A DNA stretch of 64,000 bases, from the NCBI RefSeq assembly GCF_000787575.1, contig NW_012236516.1, positions 188,126-252,125 of the forward strand, in the 5' to 3' direction. Shown here in pieces: positions 22,849-34,951 of this stretch. Source of the stretch: Acytostelium subglobosum LB1. Lineage: Eukaryota > Evosea > Eumycetozoa > Acytosteliales > Acytosteliaceae. Under the pieces are notes generated by a model. That model made no database searches and had not been told where the DNA came from. It worked only from the letters and a program-made list of their open reading frames with translations. Position numbers and translations under genes: made by a program. Each line of letters starts with the position of its first letter. Within the stretch, counting starts at the first letter, position 1.

Positions 22849-25800
22849 CTACTTCGTTCTTCTACTCTTGATTCCTTTGCTCAATGGTTTGTGTATGATC
22901 GCTGGGGTGAAGTCTGGGTCATCATACTCGTCCTCTTCTATATTGGATGTTGTTGTCTTTGTTGAAGTTTTGGCAGTAGTCGTAGTTGTAGTTGTCGTCG
23001 TGGTTGTCGTTGGAGATGATTGTGTAGTCTTTGTGGGCGTGGATGTTGGCGTGGATGTAGGTGTTTGAGTGACTTGTTTGCTGTTGGATAATGATGTTGA
23101 GTCGGATGAGTAGGTAATAATGCTTTGTAAAGGTTGGTCATCTTCCTCACTGACTAGTCGATGAGTGGTGGATATGTCCTCTTTGCCATAGGTCGATTGG
23201 ACATAGTCTTTGACAAGTAGTGCCTTGTAGAATGACTTCCAGCGATTGACGATGGCCTCTTGCTTCTTTCTCTTGACCTCCTTGAGTCGGTTCCTGTGAT
23301 CCTCTATCCATGCCTCGATTAGCAGCTTGGCATTCTCTCGCGCCACGATCACACCTTGGATGACTGGGTGTGAGTGACAACGACCAACCTCCCAGCCCAC
23401 GATGGCTGGACCGACCGAGATGCTCAGTCTCCTGGCGACTCGGACCAGTCCACGCTGCTTCAGATGCACGCCACCAATCGGCACCATCTCTGGTTTGAAC
23501 ATGTTGACGTTTCCAAATGTGTTGACCGGTACGTATCCGTTGATGATCTTTGGCGGCCGATACACCTCTGTCTGCCACTCGCCAAACAACTGTGCGTGTG
23601 GCGACGAGGCTGAGCGCCCTTTCACCACCTTTACTGGTTGCTCTCCATCCATGATCATCCTACCTGCTTGTATCCACTTGTCCATCACATGCAATGTCTT
23701 GATAGTTGAGCGATGGTAGTAGCTGTTGTCCTTGAACTTGCCAAGTGGTTTGGCTTGTGGGTCAGCTGCACAGTACTTTGGTATATCTTTGTCCAATATG
23801 TATCTGATTGATTGGTAACGGAGTTAGATGGGTTGGGTGTGGGGCGTGTGAGAAACGACATACACTGGGTGTGACTTGAAGCCAGCAAAGCTTTGTGGAA
23901 CGGGAGCGACTGACTCCTTCTTGGCGATATCCAGGTCCTCTTGTTTGTTGGCTGGACTGTCTGTGTGGGGATTGAGAGGCTCCATGAGATCGATGTACCA
24001 TTGGACGGCTGGACCAGTTGGCATTCGTTTCAATCTTGAGCCAATATAGTTGTTTGTATACTTTGATGTGACATCCTTGACATGATCCTGATTGAATCCA
24101 AATACATAGGAGAATGGGTTGTTCTTTGGTTCCAGCAAATGTGGCTTCTGTATCCTCCTGTTGACAACGTCCACCACAACCCATTGTTGTGTCTGGTTGT
24201 CCAACAACTCACACCACATGTCAACATAGTGATCGGACTCTGAAGATGGTTCTGGCTTTGGTTCGATCTTTGGCTTTGGCGTTGTCTTTGGCTCCTCTTC
24301 CTCCACAGCAGCCTTCTGTTGCTTGACAGGCTCAACCTTCAGCTTCTTTGTTGGCGACACTCTCTTTGTCACTTCCTTGGCGCCCTTCTTCTTTGTCATC
24401 ACCTTCTTCTTCTGTTGCTGCTGCTTCCCCTTCTTCGCGTTGACCTTCTTCTTCCTCTTACCATCATCCTCACTCTCTTGCTGTGAGTCTGACTGCTCCT
24501 CTGACTCTGAGCCAGACTCTGACTCAGACTCGCTCTCTGGTGCCACCCTTTTCTTTGGTGACTTCTTGGATGGAGTGGTCTGAGGTGTGGCGGTTGCTGC
24601 TGATGCTTGCCTCTTTAGTATCATTGCTTGTTGTCTCTTTGTAACGATTGGTGCTGGAATGAAGTCGCTGACATCTGAGTCAACATCGGAATGGTCCGAG
24701 TCACTCACATCTCTATCACTTGGCTCTGATTCACTTGAACTTGTATCAGTCTCTTCTGCCTCATCCCCATCGTCATCCACCTTCTTTGACTGCTTTCCCT
24801 CCTTCTTTGGTTTGCGCTCTCTCTTTGGTGACTGCACTTTGCGCTCCTTCATCTCACATGATGACTTTAACTGTCTTTGTTTGGTTGGAGTGATTGGTGT
24901 TGCCATTGGTGTCTTGATGGCAACAACAAGGCGACAGTCTGGTACTCCAATGAGCTTGCAAACTACATAGAACAGCTGAGTAAAGCTGTGAGGTGATAGA
25001 ATGCCCGAACGTAACTGATCCACCAACAATGCCACCAATCCAGGTAACTTCTTCTTCTTCTTTAACGCAAGTTTGTCCACATCAATCACCTCATTGTTGT
25101 TGTTGTTATTGTTGTTGTTGTCGTTGTTGATGTTGGTGTTTGTTCCATTGATTGACAATGATGGCAACTTGTGTGAATGATCAATCTTGAAGATTGAATG
25201 GAACCAATCAAGTAGATCAGGTAGTAGCAATGAGAGAGGTGATTGAGTTTGATGAGAGTCTGATGATGATGGTGTGCCACTTTGATTGATAAACATGAAG
25301 AATGGATGTGGAATAAGAGAGAGGACCAATGAATGAAGCAACATATTGTTGTCAAGGATTCTGGCAGTGTATCTAAAGTTGACAATGTGAGACAATATGA
25401 TAGACTTGTGAAGGTTCAACGTCTCATGCTTCTCCTTCTTGATCAACTGCTTCTCAAAGAATGTTTTTGCAGGCTTCTTGGCTTTCTTCTCAAAGTCAAT
25501 CAATCTATTGTCAATGTAACTTGTTAGATGTGTTGCGAACAAGTCATTGTCAAGGATGCAGATGATGCTTACATGTCCATTGAGTCATCATTGTCAAGTG
25601 TGGCAGGGGGCGTTGTGGTTGTAGAGGAAGACAACGAGCCTAGGAAGGCTGCGGAAGAGGTGAGCGATGAGGTTGTTGTGACAGTATCAAGACTGCCAAG
25701 ATCTAGGTCTCCACCACCAAGAGTATCGTGATCCATTAAGTTGTCATCACCATCTTCATTGTTGTTGTCAGCAGTCGTCGTATCGTGTTCTTTGGTTTGG

Positions 25801-25916
25801 ACGTGGATCAATGAGATATGTTAATAAGGAAGTAAGCAATGATGTGATTGATCATTGTTTGGCGATCACATACCTTCCCACTCAATTCCATCTATATCAT
25901 CATCTTCTTGTTCCAT
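22849..25916 (-). CDS. xpc: XPC/Rad4 nucleotide-excision repair protein
   Basis: Damage-recognition subunit of nucleotide excision repair, which binds mismatched or distorted DNA and recruits TFIIH. Exons are 25916-25874, 25789-25573, 25504-23864 and 23803-22849 (951 residues). The first exon begins MEQEDDDIDGIEWE, an acidic start common in this family. The transglutaminase-like domain is split by a long low-complexity Ser/Glu/Lys insert; its second half reads HYVDMWCELLDNQTQQWVVV. The BHD1-BHD3 modules follow: FKSHPVYILDKDI, GRSASSPHAQLFGEWQTEVY, and VPVNTFGNVNMFKPEMVPIGG with GPAIVGWE. The acidic C-terminus (EEDEYDDPDF) matches the place where TFIIH binds in other species. The exon 3/4 join restores the family text exactly. 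Confidence 0.94.
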
Positions 25917-26673
25917 GATCGTTGGACAAAGGAATGTCAATTTACTTCAAAGTTGGCACAAAAGTTCAACAAAACAATGAAACTTGTCGATCACATCAAA
26001 AAAGAACACACCTTCAACAATCGTCGTCTGTTGACTATCATCTATTTCTTGGAAATGACCATGGGTTAAGTTACAACTACAAAGTGATCGAAGGTGATTC
26101 CATTCTAACTTATTAAATTAATCATATTATGGGATAGATCAATCAATCAATCAAGACTCAATAATTAAATTTAATCTTAAATCAATTATAAATATCTAGT
26201 ATCTACCCAATTCGTCAATCAATCAATATTACCCCACCCTTAAAACATATTATTACCATAAACAATCAATATTAATTATTATTTATACCGACAAAGACGG
26301 TCTAGTCTGTCGTTTGTAAGTTGCAGGGTCACAAAAGGACTCCAAATAAGTAAAACAATCTCCAAAAATGGTTGAGCTCAACCATCCATTCACATTACAA
26401 ACAAAAACATACACAACCAAACGGACAAACAGCGGTGTCAATTGAATCTCTATTTCCTTTTAAGGTAAAATTTGAGGTCTATCCTACCCCCTCACCCAAC
26501 ACAACATCCTTGAACACAATACAAGTTATTCTTTGACGACAAGGTAAGCAAGTCTTCACTCAATCTTAATTCTCCAACTTATAAATAAACATCAATTGTG
26601 ATTTCCAAATTACAACAACAACAACAAAGTAGTAATAATTATTGACTTATCTCTTACAATACAATTAATAAAA
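25917..26673. promoter_or_regulatory. Divergent promoter region of xpc and a small membrane protein
   Basis: Very AT-rich sequence between two outward genes, with TCAATCAA tracts (26138-26155) and runs of A/T. There are no supported genes. Confidence 0.5.
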
Positions 26674-27246
26674 ATGTCAACTACAACTCAATTCCAAACT
26701 ACAACAACAACTCAACAACATGTATATGATAAGTCAAGACCTGGTATTTATCCAAGGAAGCCAACACATAGACAACAGAATATAACATTTAATGAGACGT
26801 TTAGAGCATTGTTCCCTGCAGTCTTGGCTGTTTTATTATCATTGATGGCATTGTCTGCCCTCAATAATGTTGACACTTCTGTATTTAATATATTAAGAAC
26901 TGATATTACTACTCAACAACAAACACAACAACAACAACAACAACAACATATTTCAATTGGAGATCCACATTTCAATCATTATGGATCAGAGTCTGTAATG
27001 CCATTCAATCACAATGATAAATTGATGAGGTTTGACAAGGATGTCAACAAGGACCACTTTGGACCAAAGACCAATTGGAACCAGGATGCCAACAACAAGG
27101 ACAAGTGTATAAACGAGGAGTTGAACCTTAAGAAGGCCATCCGTCCAGAGTACGAATCAATGGGTTCCAAGACTGGCGGTATCTACTGGGAGAACAAAGG
27201 ACGATTGATTGAACAATTGGAGAGATGCAGATCCTCTTCCAGATGA
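26674..27246 (+). CDS. Small single-pass membrane protein, unknown
   Basis: 190 residues in one exon. The start follows an A-rich leader (AATAAAAATG) usual for this genome. The N-terminal half is Thr/Gln-rich and basic. One hydrophobic segment (LFPAVLAVLLSLMALSAL, about residues 49-66) could be a signal anchor. Then come a poly-Gln stretch and a charged C-terminal half with IRPEYESMGSKTGGIYWENK, the part that looks most like a conserved module. I do not recognise the family. A type II topology with the C-terminus in the lumen is inference. Confidence 0.65.
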   Translation: MSTTTQFQTTTTTQQHVYDKSRPGIYPRKPTHRQQNITFNETFRALFPAVLAVLLSLMALSALNNVDTSVFNILRTDITTQQQTQQQQQQQHISIGDPHFNHYGSESVMPFNHNDKLMRFDKDVNKDHFGPKTNWNQDANNKDKCINEELNLKKAIRPEYESMGSKTGGIYWENKGRLIEQLERCRSSSR

Positions 27247-27368
27247 TCAAATAAAATACCAAACATCGTCTTCAGACGCACAAGTATATAAGCGATATCG
27301 AGGGTAGGGTTTATAATATATATATATTTATACTTGACAGGACATGAGGCGTGGACGGAGCCAGATGA

Positions 27369-30300
27369 TCATGACTTGATGAATGATCTTGACTTGTTGC
27401 CACTGCCAGCTGTCGTCAATGAATGGGTGTTTATACATGTGTTGATGTCTTTGAGCGTTGTTCCAAGCAATGCCACCAGTGATGCCAACTGATTATCAGA
27501 GTCGGGATTGGGCGAATCGACTGGCGACACAGCCTTCACACCAGAGAGAATCTTGATCTGGCAGCCTAGAGTCTTTAGTGTCTGTGTGCCCTGGTACATC
27601 TTGGTCTGCAGGTGAGCCACCTTGCAATCTTTGGCAATCTTTGTGATGTCTGTTGACAGCTCGTTGAGCAGTGTGGCAATGGCGCGACCACTCTGGATCA
27701 TCTTCTGTCTCTCGTTCGCCTTGATGCACTTGGCATAGTTCTCCAACTCCACGGCAATCTTCTTCATCTGCTCCATGTCTGCGCCAATCTGTTTGGCTGT
27801 GTTTATCAGCGAGTCTTCCAAGTTCTGTGGTGTGCTACTCGATGACTTGGGGGCATCAAGCTGCAGTGGCTGCTTGCCCTTTGCCTTGGAAGTCGATGTG
27901 GTCTGGGTAGATGCCTTGCTAGCCAGATGTGATGGCTCGCCACCACTCTGAATTGAGACATACTTGACGACCTTGTCTGGATTCTTGGAGAGATTGAGCA
28001 CATTGTTGGACTTGAGTGATCGAAGGATGTTGTTGATGTGATCGTTTGGATCGGCGTCGGTGCCGCCAGTTGCACGCTTGCTTGATACTACACTCTTGTT
28101 GGGCACCATGTTTGCCACGGTCAGCATGAGATTGAATGAAAGTAGGTCCTTGTCCACCTCCAGCGTTTGTGAGACAGTGTTGTTCTCCACTGCCTTGGTG
28201 TAGACACTGGATATGCGATCTACTTCAGCCATTTGCTCTTTGAGTATGGCCTTGGTTGGGGCCACCTGATCCTTCTCCAACATGACAACAAGCTTGGCGT
28301 GCATCTCTTCCAACGCCTTTAGGTGCGGGGTGCACTCGGCACGCTTGCCAGTCCTGACTGCCTCGCCCAGCGAAATGAGCGTAGACTGATGATTGGCAAC
28401 TAGTTGATGGAACATGTTGCCTTGAGTGTTGTTCAGCTCGTAGAGGATGGATGCGATGGGTGCCTTCAGTCTCGTCTGCAGCATCTCGAGCTCCTCTCTC
28501 TTCTTGTGATCGGTGCTGTTCAATATATAGTTCTTTGACTCTCTGATCAACAGGGGCAGCAAAGCGTCCAGCTCGCCCTGCGCATGGGCAATGATGGCCT
28601 TCTTCTCAGCGCTCTGTATCGCCACGAGGTCTTTCTCCAGCTGTGCCTTGAGCGCAGAACGTCCGACCAGGATGGACTTGGTCAAGTCGCGCAACTGATT
28701 GAAGTTGCCTCGAACTGAACCGATCGTCAACAGGTTGATGCTTTGTTGCAGTTGTGCCAGGAGCTGTTGTGACGTGCCAGACAGCTCGGAAATGAGTCCG
28801 TTGGTGGACTCCATGACGTTCTGCTTGGCATGGTCGTATTGCGTAATCGATGGGAAGTCATTTGGTGATGACAGGAGCACGGTAGTTGAGACATCGAGTG
28901 ATTGGGGGTTGGACTTGCCCTTGAGTCGGTTCTCAAGGTCGCGGATCGCGTCACGAATCCTCTGCTGGCGCTCAGGGTCGAGTGTGTAACCCAGCTCCTG
29001 ATTGGCATCGTCCACAATCGATTGAACGGTGGCACGTAGCTGTACTACCTGTTGCTTCAGTGCCTCGCCCTGTTGCAATGGGCTTGACGTCTGAGACTTT
29101 AGACGGTTGGCCAACTTCTTTGAGCTGAACGATGGCACCAACAGCTCCTGAAGATTGTTGATGTTCCTCTTGATCTGATTGGCAATGTGATTGGGTCGTT
29201 GATGGATCTGCGAGTCGATGGGGTCATTGTCTGTGACCTGAAGAGCCTGTTTGATGGCCGATAGCTGTTGTGGAACCAGCTGTACGAGGTCCTGAACGGT
29301 GTCCTTTACGGCCTCCTTGACGTCGTCTCTGGCTAGTGCCTCGGCTTGGCCTACAAGCTCCTGATGACACTTGACCAATGCTTTGGACACGTCCACAATA
29401 CCCTGTTTATCCGAGTCAATCACATAGGCCAATAGTCTGTTGATCAATGCCTCCTCCTCTTGGACGAGTGGTGGGATCTTCTCTTCGGCCGCGTCGACCG
29501 GTCGCTTGCTGGTGCGACTCAGCTCCAACTGCTCGAGGGGGATGGTGATCTGCTCGACCACATTGTCCAATTTCTTCTTGGATTCGTTGTTGGATGGGTT
29601 GGACAGATGCTTGGACGTGGACAACGATATCGTTGGAATGAATCCACCAATGGACTGAGATATCAGCGTATCCTGGTCGACCTGTTGTTGATGAGCGTTG
29701 AATGCTGCGCTTGCTGCATTCTCCACAGACTCTCTGATCACATCGATTACTGTTACCAACTTGTCCAGACTGGATACATCGCGTGGCTTCTTGTCGAGCA
29801 GTGAGATGGCAGACTCCACCTGTTGTGCCAGTGATTGTTGCGCCGTCTGGAGACTGGCGTAGAGAATCCTCTTGGTGGTGTCCTCGAGGCGGGCCGGGTT
29901 GAGCGTGGAGAGGTAGTCGGTGGCCTGGCGCAGCAGGTCCGTCTGGTGGTAGACAATGTTGTTGACCGACTCGCTGATGAGCATGTCCTTGTCCGACTCG
30001 AACGATGTGAGGATGTGGTACTTGGCGTTGATCTGATGCGCTGCGCTCTCCTGAACGAACGAGTTGCAGTACAGGAAGATCTCAAACATTGAGTCAAGTG
30101 ACTTGGGCGAGAGCATCGTAGCGTTGATGCGCTCCACCAGCTCGCCAATCTTGGGTGAGCGGTTGAGCTGGCGCGCAAACTCCTTGAAGTGGTAGAGAGC
30201 GCGCTGGACATCGGGCGTGGAGCCAGACTGGCCCGTCAGGAATGTGTAGGCAGCGATCACCTCAATGTGCGCATTGAACTTGAGTAGATGACCCAGCTCC

Positions 30301-33243
30301 ACGATGGACTTCTTCACGGTCCTGATGCACTTGTTGAGAGTCTCGTCGCCGGCGTTGGGTGTGGTCGACTTGGCCAGCTTGCCAGCTGTGTTGATGGCCA
30401 GGGAGATGGTCGACTTGAACAAAGTGATGCTGCTCTCGATCTGTGCCCTAAAGTGAGCGCTAAAGGTGCGCGACATCAAGTCACTGGCCTTTTGCGTCAG
30501 CTTGTCCTGCTCGCCAATCATGGCCTTGAGAGTTGACACTGACTTGACGGCCTCGTTACGTCTGATGTGATCCAACAACTCTGAGAACAACTGTAGTATC
30601 TTCTTCTCAGTGGGCTCTTCATCGGGCAACGATGTGCCCTCTTGTGGTTCGCGACCCTTGCCACTCGAGTGTGGCTGTTGCTGCTCCTGAGACTGAAGCA
30701 GATGCTTCTGAAGGTCGTTGTAGCGCGACTGGACCTCCTGGCCCAGGTACTCTAGTCGCGTAGTATCGTTGCGCTGGTTGGCCTGAGTGGCCTTGCACTC
30801 CCTGGTGAGCAGGCCGACAAAGTCGAGCAGGTCGCTGGCCAGAGATGAGAACAGCCTGGCCTTGGTCGGGTCAGACTTGATGGACTCCTGCGTATTTACA
30901 GTGTGCACAGGAATGTTGGCTTTGTTTGTGATCTCCCTGATGAATGCGTCGACCTTGGTCAGCTGGCCCTCGCTGGCCGCCACCTTGAGCTTGTGCAGCA
31001 GAACGCCCAAGTCAGACGACACCGACTCGGACACTGCCACAGTGAGCATGCTGATTGTGTTGTTGATCTTATCCAGCTCGTGCTGTAGCTGCTCGCTTCT
31101 TGGATTGGCAACGAGCTTGGCGACGATCGCTCTGCGACTGGCCAACTGTTTGATCAGCTGGTCAGTAAGTTCGCCCAATGCCTGTCCGATCGCGCTGTCA
31201 TATGTCGCCTCAGCTGTGGCCAAAGCGACCAGACTCGAGACAATCTGCTCGAGCTCATTGATCATGTCGTCGACCTCGCGTGCATTGCCCTTGAGTGCTG
31301 CATCGATGATCTTGGCGGAGGATGTGCGCTCCTTGAGTGCGGCTTCGTGGGCCTCATTTCGCGATGTTGGCTCCATCAAAGCCACCAGATGCGCCAGCGG
31401 CGTCTTCATCTCTGTGTTGATGTTTTGAAGCTGCTTTCGTGTGTCATCGCTGGTTGGATCGCGCAAGAACTGTTTGGCCACCTGGATCTGCTGGGGCAGC
31501 AGCGAGGAGAGCTGTTGGATGGCTGCACTCACCTCGATGGGGTCCGATCTCGTGATCATGGACTCCATCTTCTTGTGATTCTTGGACAGATGTTTAAGCG
31601 TGCTGACGATGACGGCAGGCTCCTCTGTCTCGTTTAGGATGGTCAGACAGTCCTGCTTGCTCTGGATGATGTTGATCAACTGTGCATCGCGCGTTGACAC
31701 CTGGCCCAGCAACGTCTGCAGGATGTCCTGGATCTCCTCAACTGGCTCGCCCATCTGCGCGATCAGCTGCGCGTTGCCTGGACTGTCTACCACCTGCACG
31801 GCCAGCGCCGTGTACCTTGATACGGTAGCTTTCAGCTTGGTGCACATCGCATTGAACTCGCTGCTTGGCTGTCTGATTGTCTTGACCTTGTTGATGAGGA
31901 TGTCGGTGATATTCTCCAGTGACTTGGCGACGACAGACACAGACGATGCGTCGCCCTTGTATGCCGCGCGCAACAGCTCTGTAACTGACTTGGACGTCGC
32001 CCTGACCAGCTCCTCCAGCATCAGGTCGCGCTCGTGTGTCGCAGAGTGGCGCTGTGTACCATTGTTGTTGTTCGAGGTCTGGGACGGAGACGCAGCCACC
32101 GTTGATATAAGATTCATGTGGTTCTGTTGTGCCATCTCCTTTACGCGTTGTGTGCTAGAGTTGATGTTCTGTGCCAGGCTAGCCAGTGTCTGCTTGAAGT
32201 TGTTCTGATGGGCCGGGTCGATGCCGTCGCCCTCGTATGCCAGCAGGTCGTTTGTGATGGTGATCAGCTTGTTTCCAGTCTCCACAAGCTGATCTGCTTG
32301 AGATATATACTCGCCCTTGACCCAAGGCGCATCCTCGTCATTCGCTCGCAGCTTGAGATATGATGCAAACTTAAAGATCTCTGACACTGAGTTTGATATG
32401 CCATCAGCGAATGTCTGAGCATCATCAGCCAGGCGTTCAATCCTAATCGACTCCACGGCAGTCTTTGCTCGATCAGAGTGGATGATCAATCTTGATTGAT
32501 TCGTTTGATGGGTTTGTCAGCGATGTGTGCCACTTATCATCGTCCATCCATTCACTGTCACTCACCTCTTTAGCTCCGCGCCATATACGACGTGAAGTAT
32601 CTTTATCGTCTCATTTCCAATTGATCGACAGTTGTCTGATAGATTCTCCCAAGCCTTCTTCCTGTTTGTCTGTCTTGAGAAGCTATTGATTGAATCCAAT
32701 GCATGCTTCTTTGTTATTGCCATCTCTGTATATATCATGTGTCACATGCAGGGTGTCATGTGTTAGTCAAGCATGAATGAATGATTGAATGAATGATTGA
32801 ATGAATGAATGAATGGAATGGCTTACTTGATGATGCAGCCAATATCTCATTCTTTATATCTGGATAGTCTGAATACTCATCGTTTGCCAATGATATAGAG
32901 ATGTCAGCAATGGCAGCAGCTGCATTAGCTACATCAGACTGTGAATAAATGAATGAATGAATGAGTTAGTCCAACCCAATGAATGATCGACAATGGTCAA
33001 TAGTTCGCGACAATCATACAATTTGATCGACAGGTAGTTCAGCATTCTGTTCTTGAAGGAACACTACCAAGTGTATCAACTGACTGATATTCTCTGACAA
33101 CTGTTCCAATAGGTGTTGTGCTGTTTGATTGATGGAGGATAGAATGTATAAGTTCGTCTGTTCCTGTTACTTTGTTTATGACTGCTCCAAAGTATAATCA
33201 TACCAAATGACTGATCTGATTGGAATCCGTTATCATCAGACAT
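27369..33243 (-). CDS. Giant all-helical protein, talin/vinculin-like bundles
   Basis: 1844 residues from exons 33243-33204, 33120-33020, 32938-32827, 32725-32566 and 32490-27369, all joining in phase. The start gives MSDDNGFQSDQSFAQHLLEQ. The whole protein reads as amphipathic helices with Ala/Leu/Gln-rich heptads and short loops, spaced like four- or five-helix bundles. Stretches such as RSIGNETIKILHVVYGAELKR and DAQTFADGISNSVSEIFKFASYL recall talin rod, vinculin or alpha-catenin segments. No FERM head, I/LWEQ tail or Pro-rich hinge was recognised, so it is not talin itself. A cytoskeletal or adhesion scaffold role is inference. The gene is convergent with the small membrane protein gene (122 bases between ends). 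Confidence 0.8.
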
Positions 33244-34951
33244 CTTATTTTTATTGTGTACAGCTGGTATAAGGTTGGGATTGTTTGATTGATTGAATGA
33301 GTGAGTGAGTGATTGAATAAGGCAGTGCTAAAGCAACTGTCTGTCTTTTTATATTTGAACTATTACTATTACTATTACAATATGTTTATATTTGTATTTA
33401 AAGGTTATTTGTATATATATATATTATTACAACAAGCAATACAACAATAACTTATGTTTGATGAGATACTTTTAGCAATGACACACACACTTAACACTCT
33501 GATTTCTCTTTCTTCTCTTCAAATATGCTTATCAATCAAACACACACACTAACTCATTCAGTTCAGTTGAAGCTTCCCTCCCACCTTTACAATCAATGTT
33601 AACAAGTTATCTTTGGTCCCAATAATAGGGTGGTGATGGGCTAGGAAAGCAAGGCAAGGTCTTGCTTGTTGTTGTGCGAACTTGAACAACACCCTGGTTC
33701 CTTTCCCTCCTATTGTTCACTTACGTGTGAGTGAGAGACACAAAGAATTCTTCTGATGGCAGATCATTTATAAAACTAAATATAAAATTGTTTGTTGTTT
33801 GTTGGATCTGATTCATTATTATAAATATCTTGAAATAAATCGAACGATTACGTAGATGTAATTAATTTGAAAAGTGATCGCCATCCGAGCTCGTGTCAAG
33901 AATAAGAGCCGCGGTAATGCCGGCATCTTCCATTCATCACCCCAATCATTGACTCTTATGTTGTGTTGTTTTCGTGAAGTTCACTTAACATCTTTGATTG
34001 ATTGATTGTTATTTGTTTGATTGTTGGTACCAAGCAATGAGGAGTATATTTAGATATGGTTTCGAAACAAAACTTTGGAGACCATCACCAATTAATTGTA
34101 GATAGATGTATACGTATTACGAATCACAAAATAATAAATAAATAATATCTTGCACATCAATGTTCTTGATTCGGTCACTCACTTCATGCAACAACAACAA
34201 CAACAAAAATAATATCTCGGAGTCGTTGGATGGAGAGTCGGTACCGGTATTATGGACCGTATTGTCATCATCAGAAAACATATTAATACAAATAAGTCGA
34301 TTACGATTTATGAATGGTATGGTATGGTCTTTCCATGTGTCAATTGACAAGTTGTTGATGATTATGAGGTAGTATGGTTGACATCATCGCGCAGTAAAGG
34401 CGTTTGTGGGATGTTTTTTTATGGTTTTGAGGGTTGCAAAAGTGAATTGCGATGTCTTTGGAGACTTGATCAAGTACTCTTGCATGCAAACAAACAAACA
34501 AACAAGATAATATCTTTGTGAATTTGTGTGTGTTGAATACGAATAGGTTGATGTGAGGGTGTGCAAGGTGCAAGGCACCATCGGAAGTAGATTGCCGAGG
34601 ACCTGAACAATTACATGCCCCCTCTCACACAACCATGCGATATGATCAGTTGCAAATGAAGGATCGAACATTGGTGAATGAATGGATGAATTGTTGTCAG
34701 TGCCGATGACGACTACAATCCTAAACCACACCCACACTATGAGTCTGTTTCAAACAGTGACCTAGACGTGGTACTTGGTTTGAGAATCGCCCTAGGACTC
34801 CAGAGTGAGGACAGGTCCTTATAATTTAAGTAGTTAAATACTTACTACTTGATCAGTAAACTGTAACAAACAAACAAACATATACAAATACTATTACTAT
34901 CAACAAATAATAATAAGATTGATTGATTGATTGAACATAAATATCAATATT
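33244..34951. promoter_or_regulatory. Divergent intergenic region
   Basis: 1.7 kb between the helical-bundle gene and the lectin receptor gene. Contents: a poly-pyrimidine/poly-purine alternation, (TATA)n near 33412-33425, a small hairpin GCAAG-GT-CTTGC near 33648-33660, TTGA tracts (33995-34015, 34918-34934), and a more G+C-rich part at 33885-33925. No supported gene. Confidence 0.45.

Noticed and set aside
33905-33925. GAGCCGCGGTAATGCCGG, similar to the 530 loop of small-subunit rRNA
   Set aside because: Only about ten bases match, with no further rRNA on either side; a chance match.
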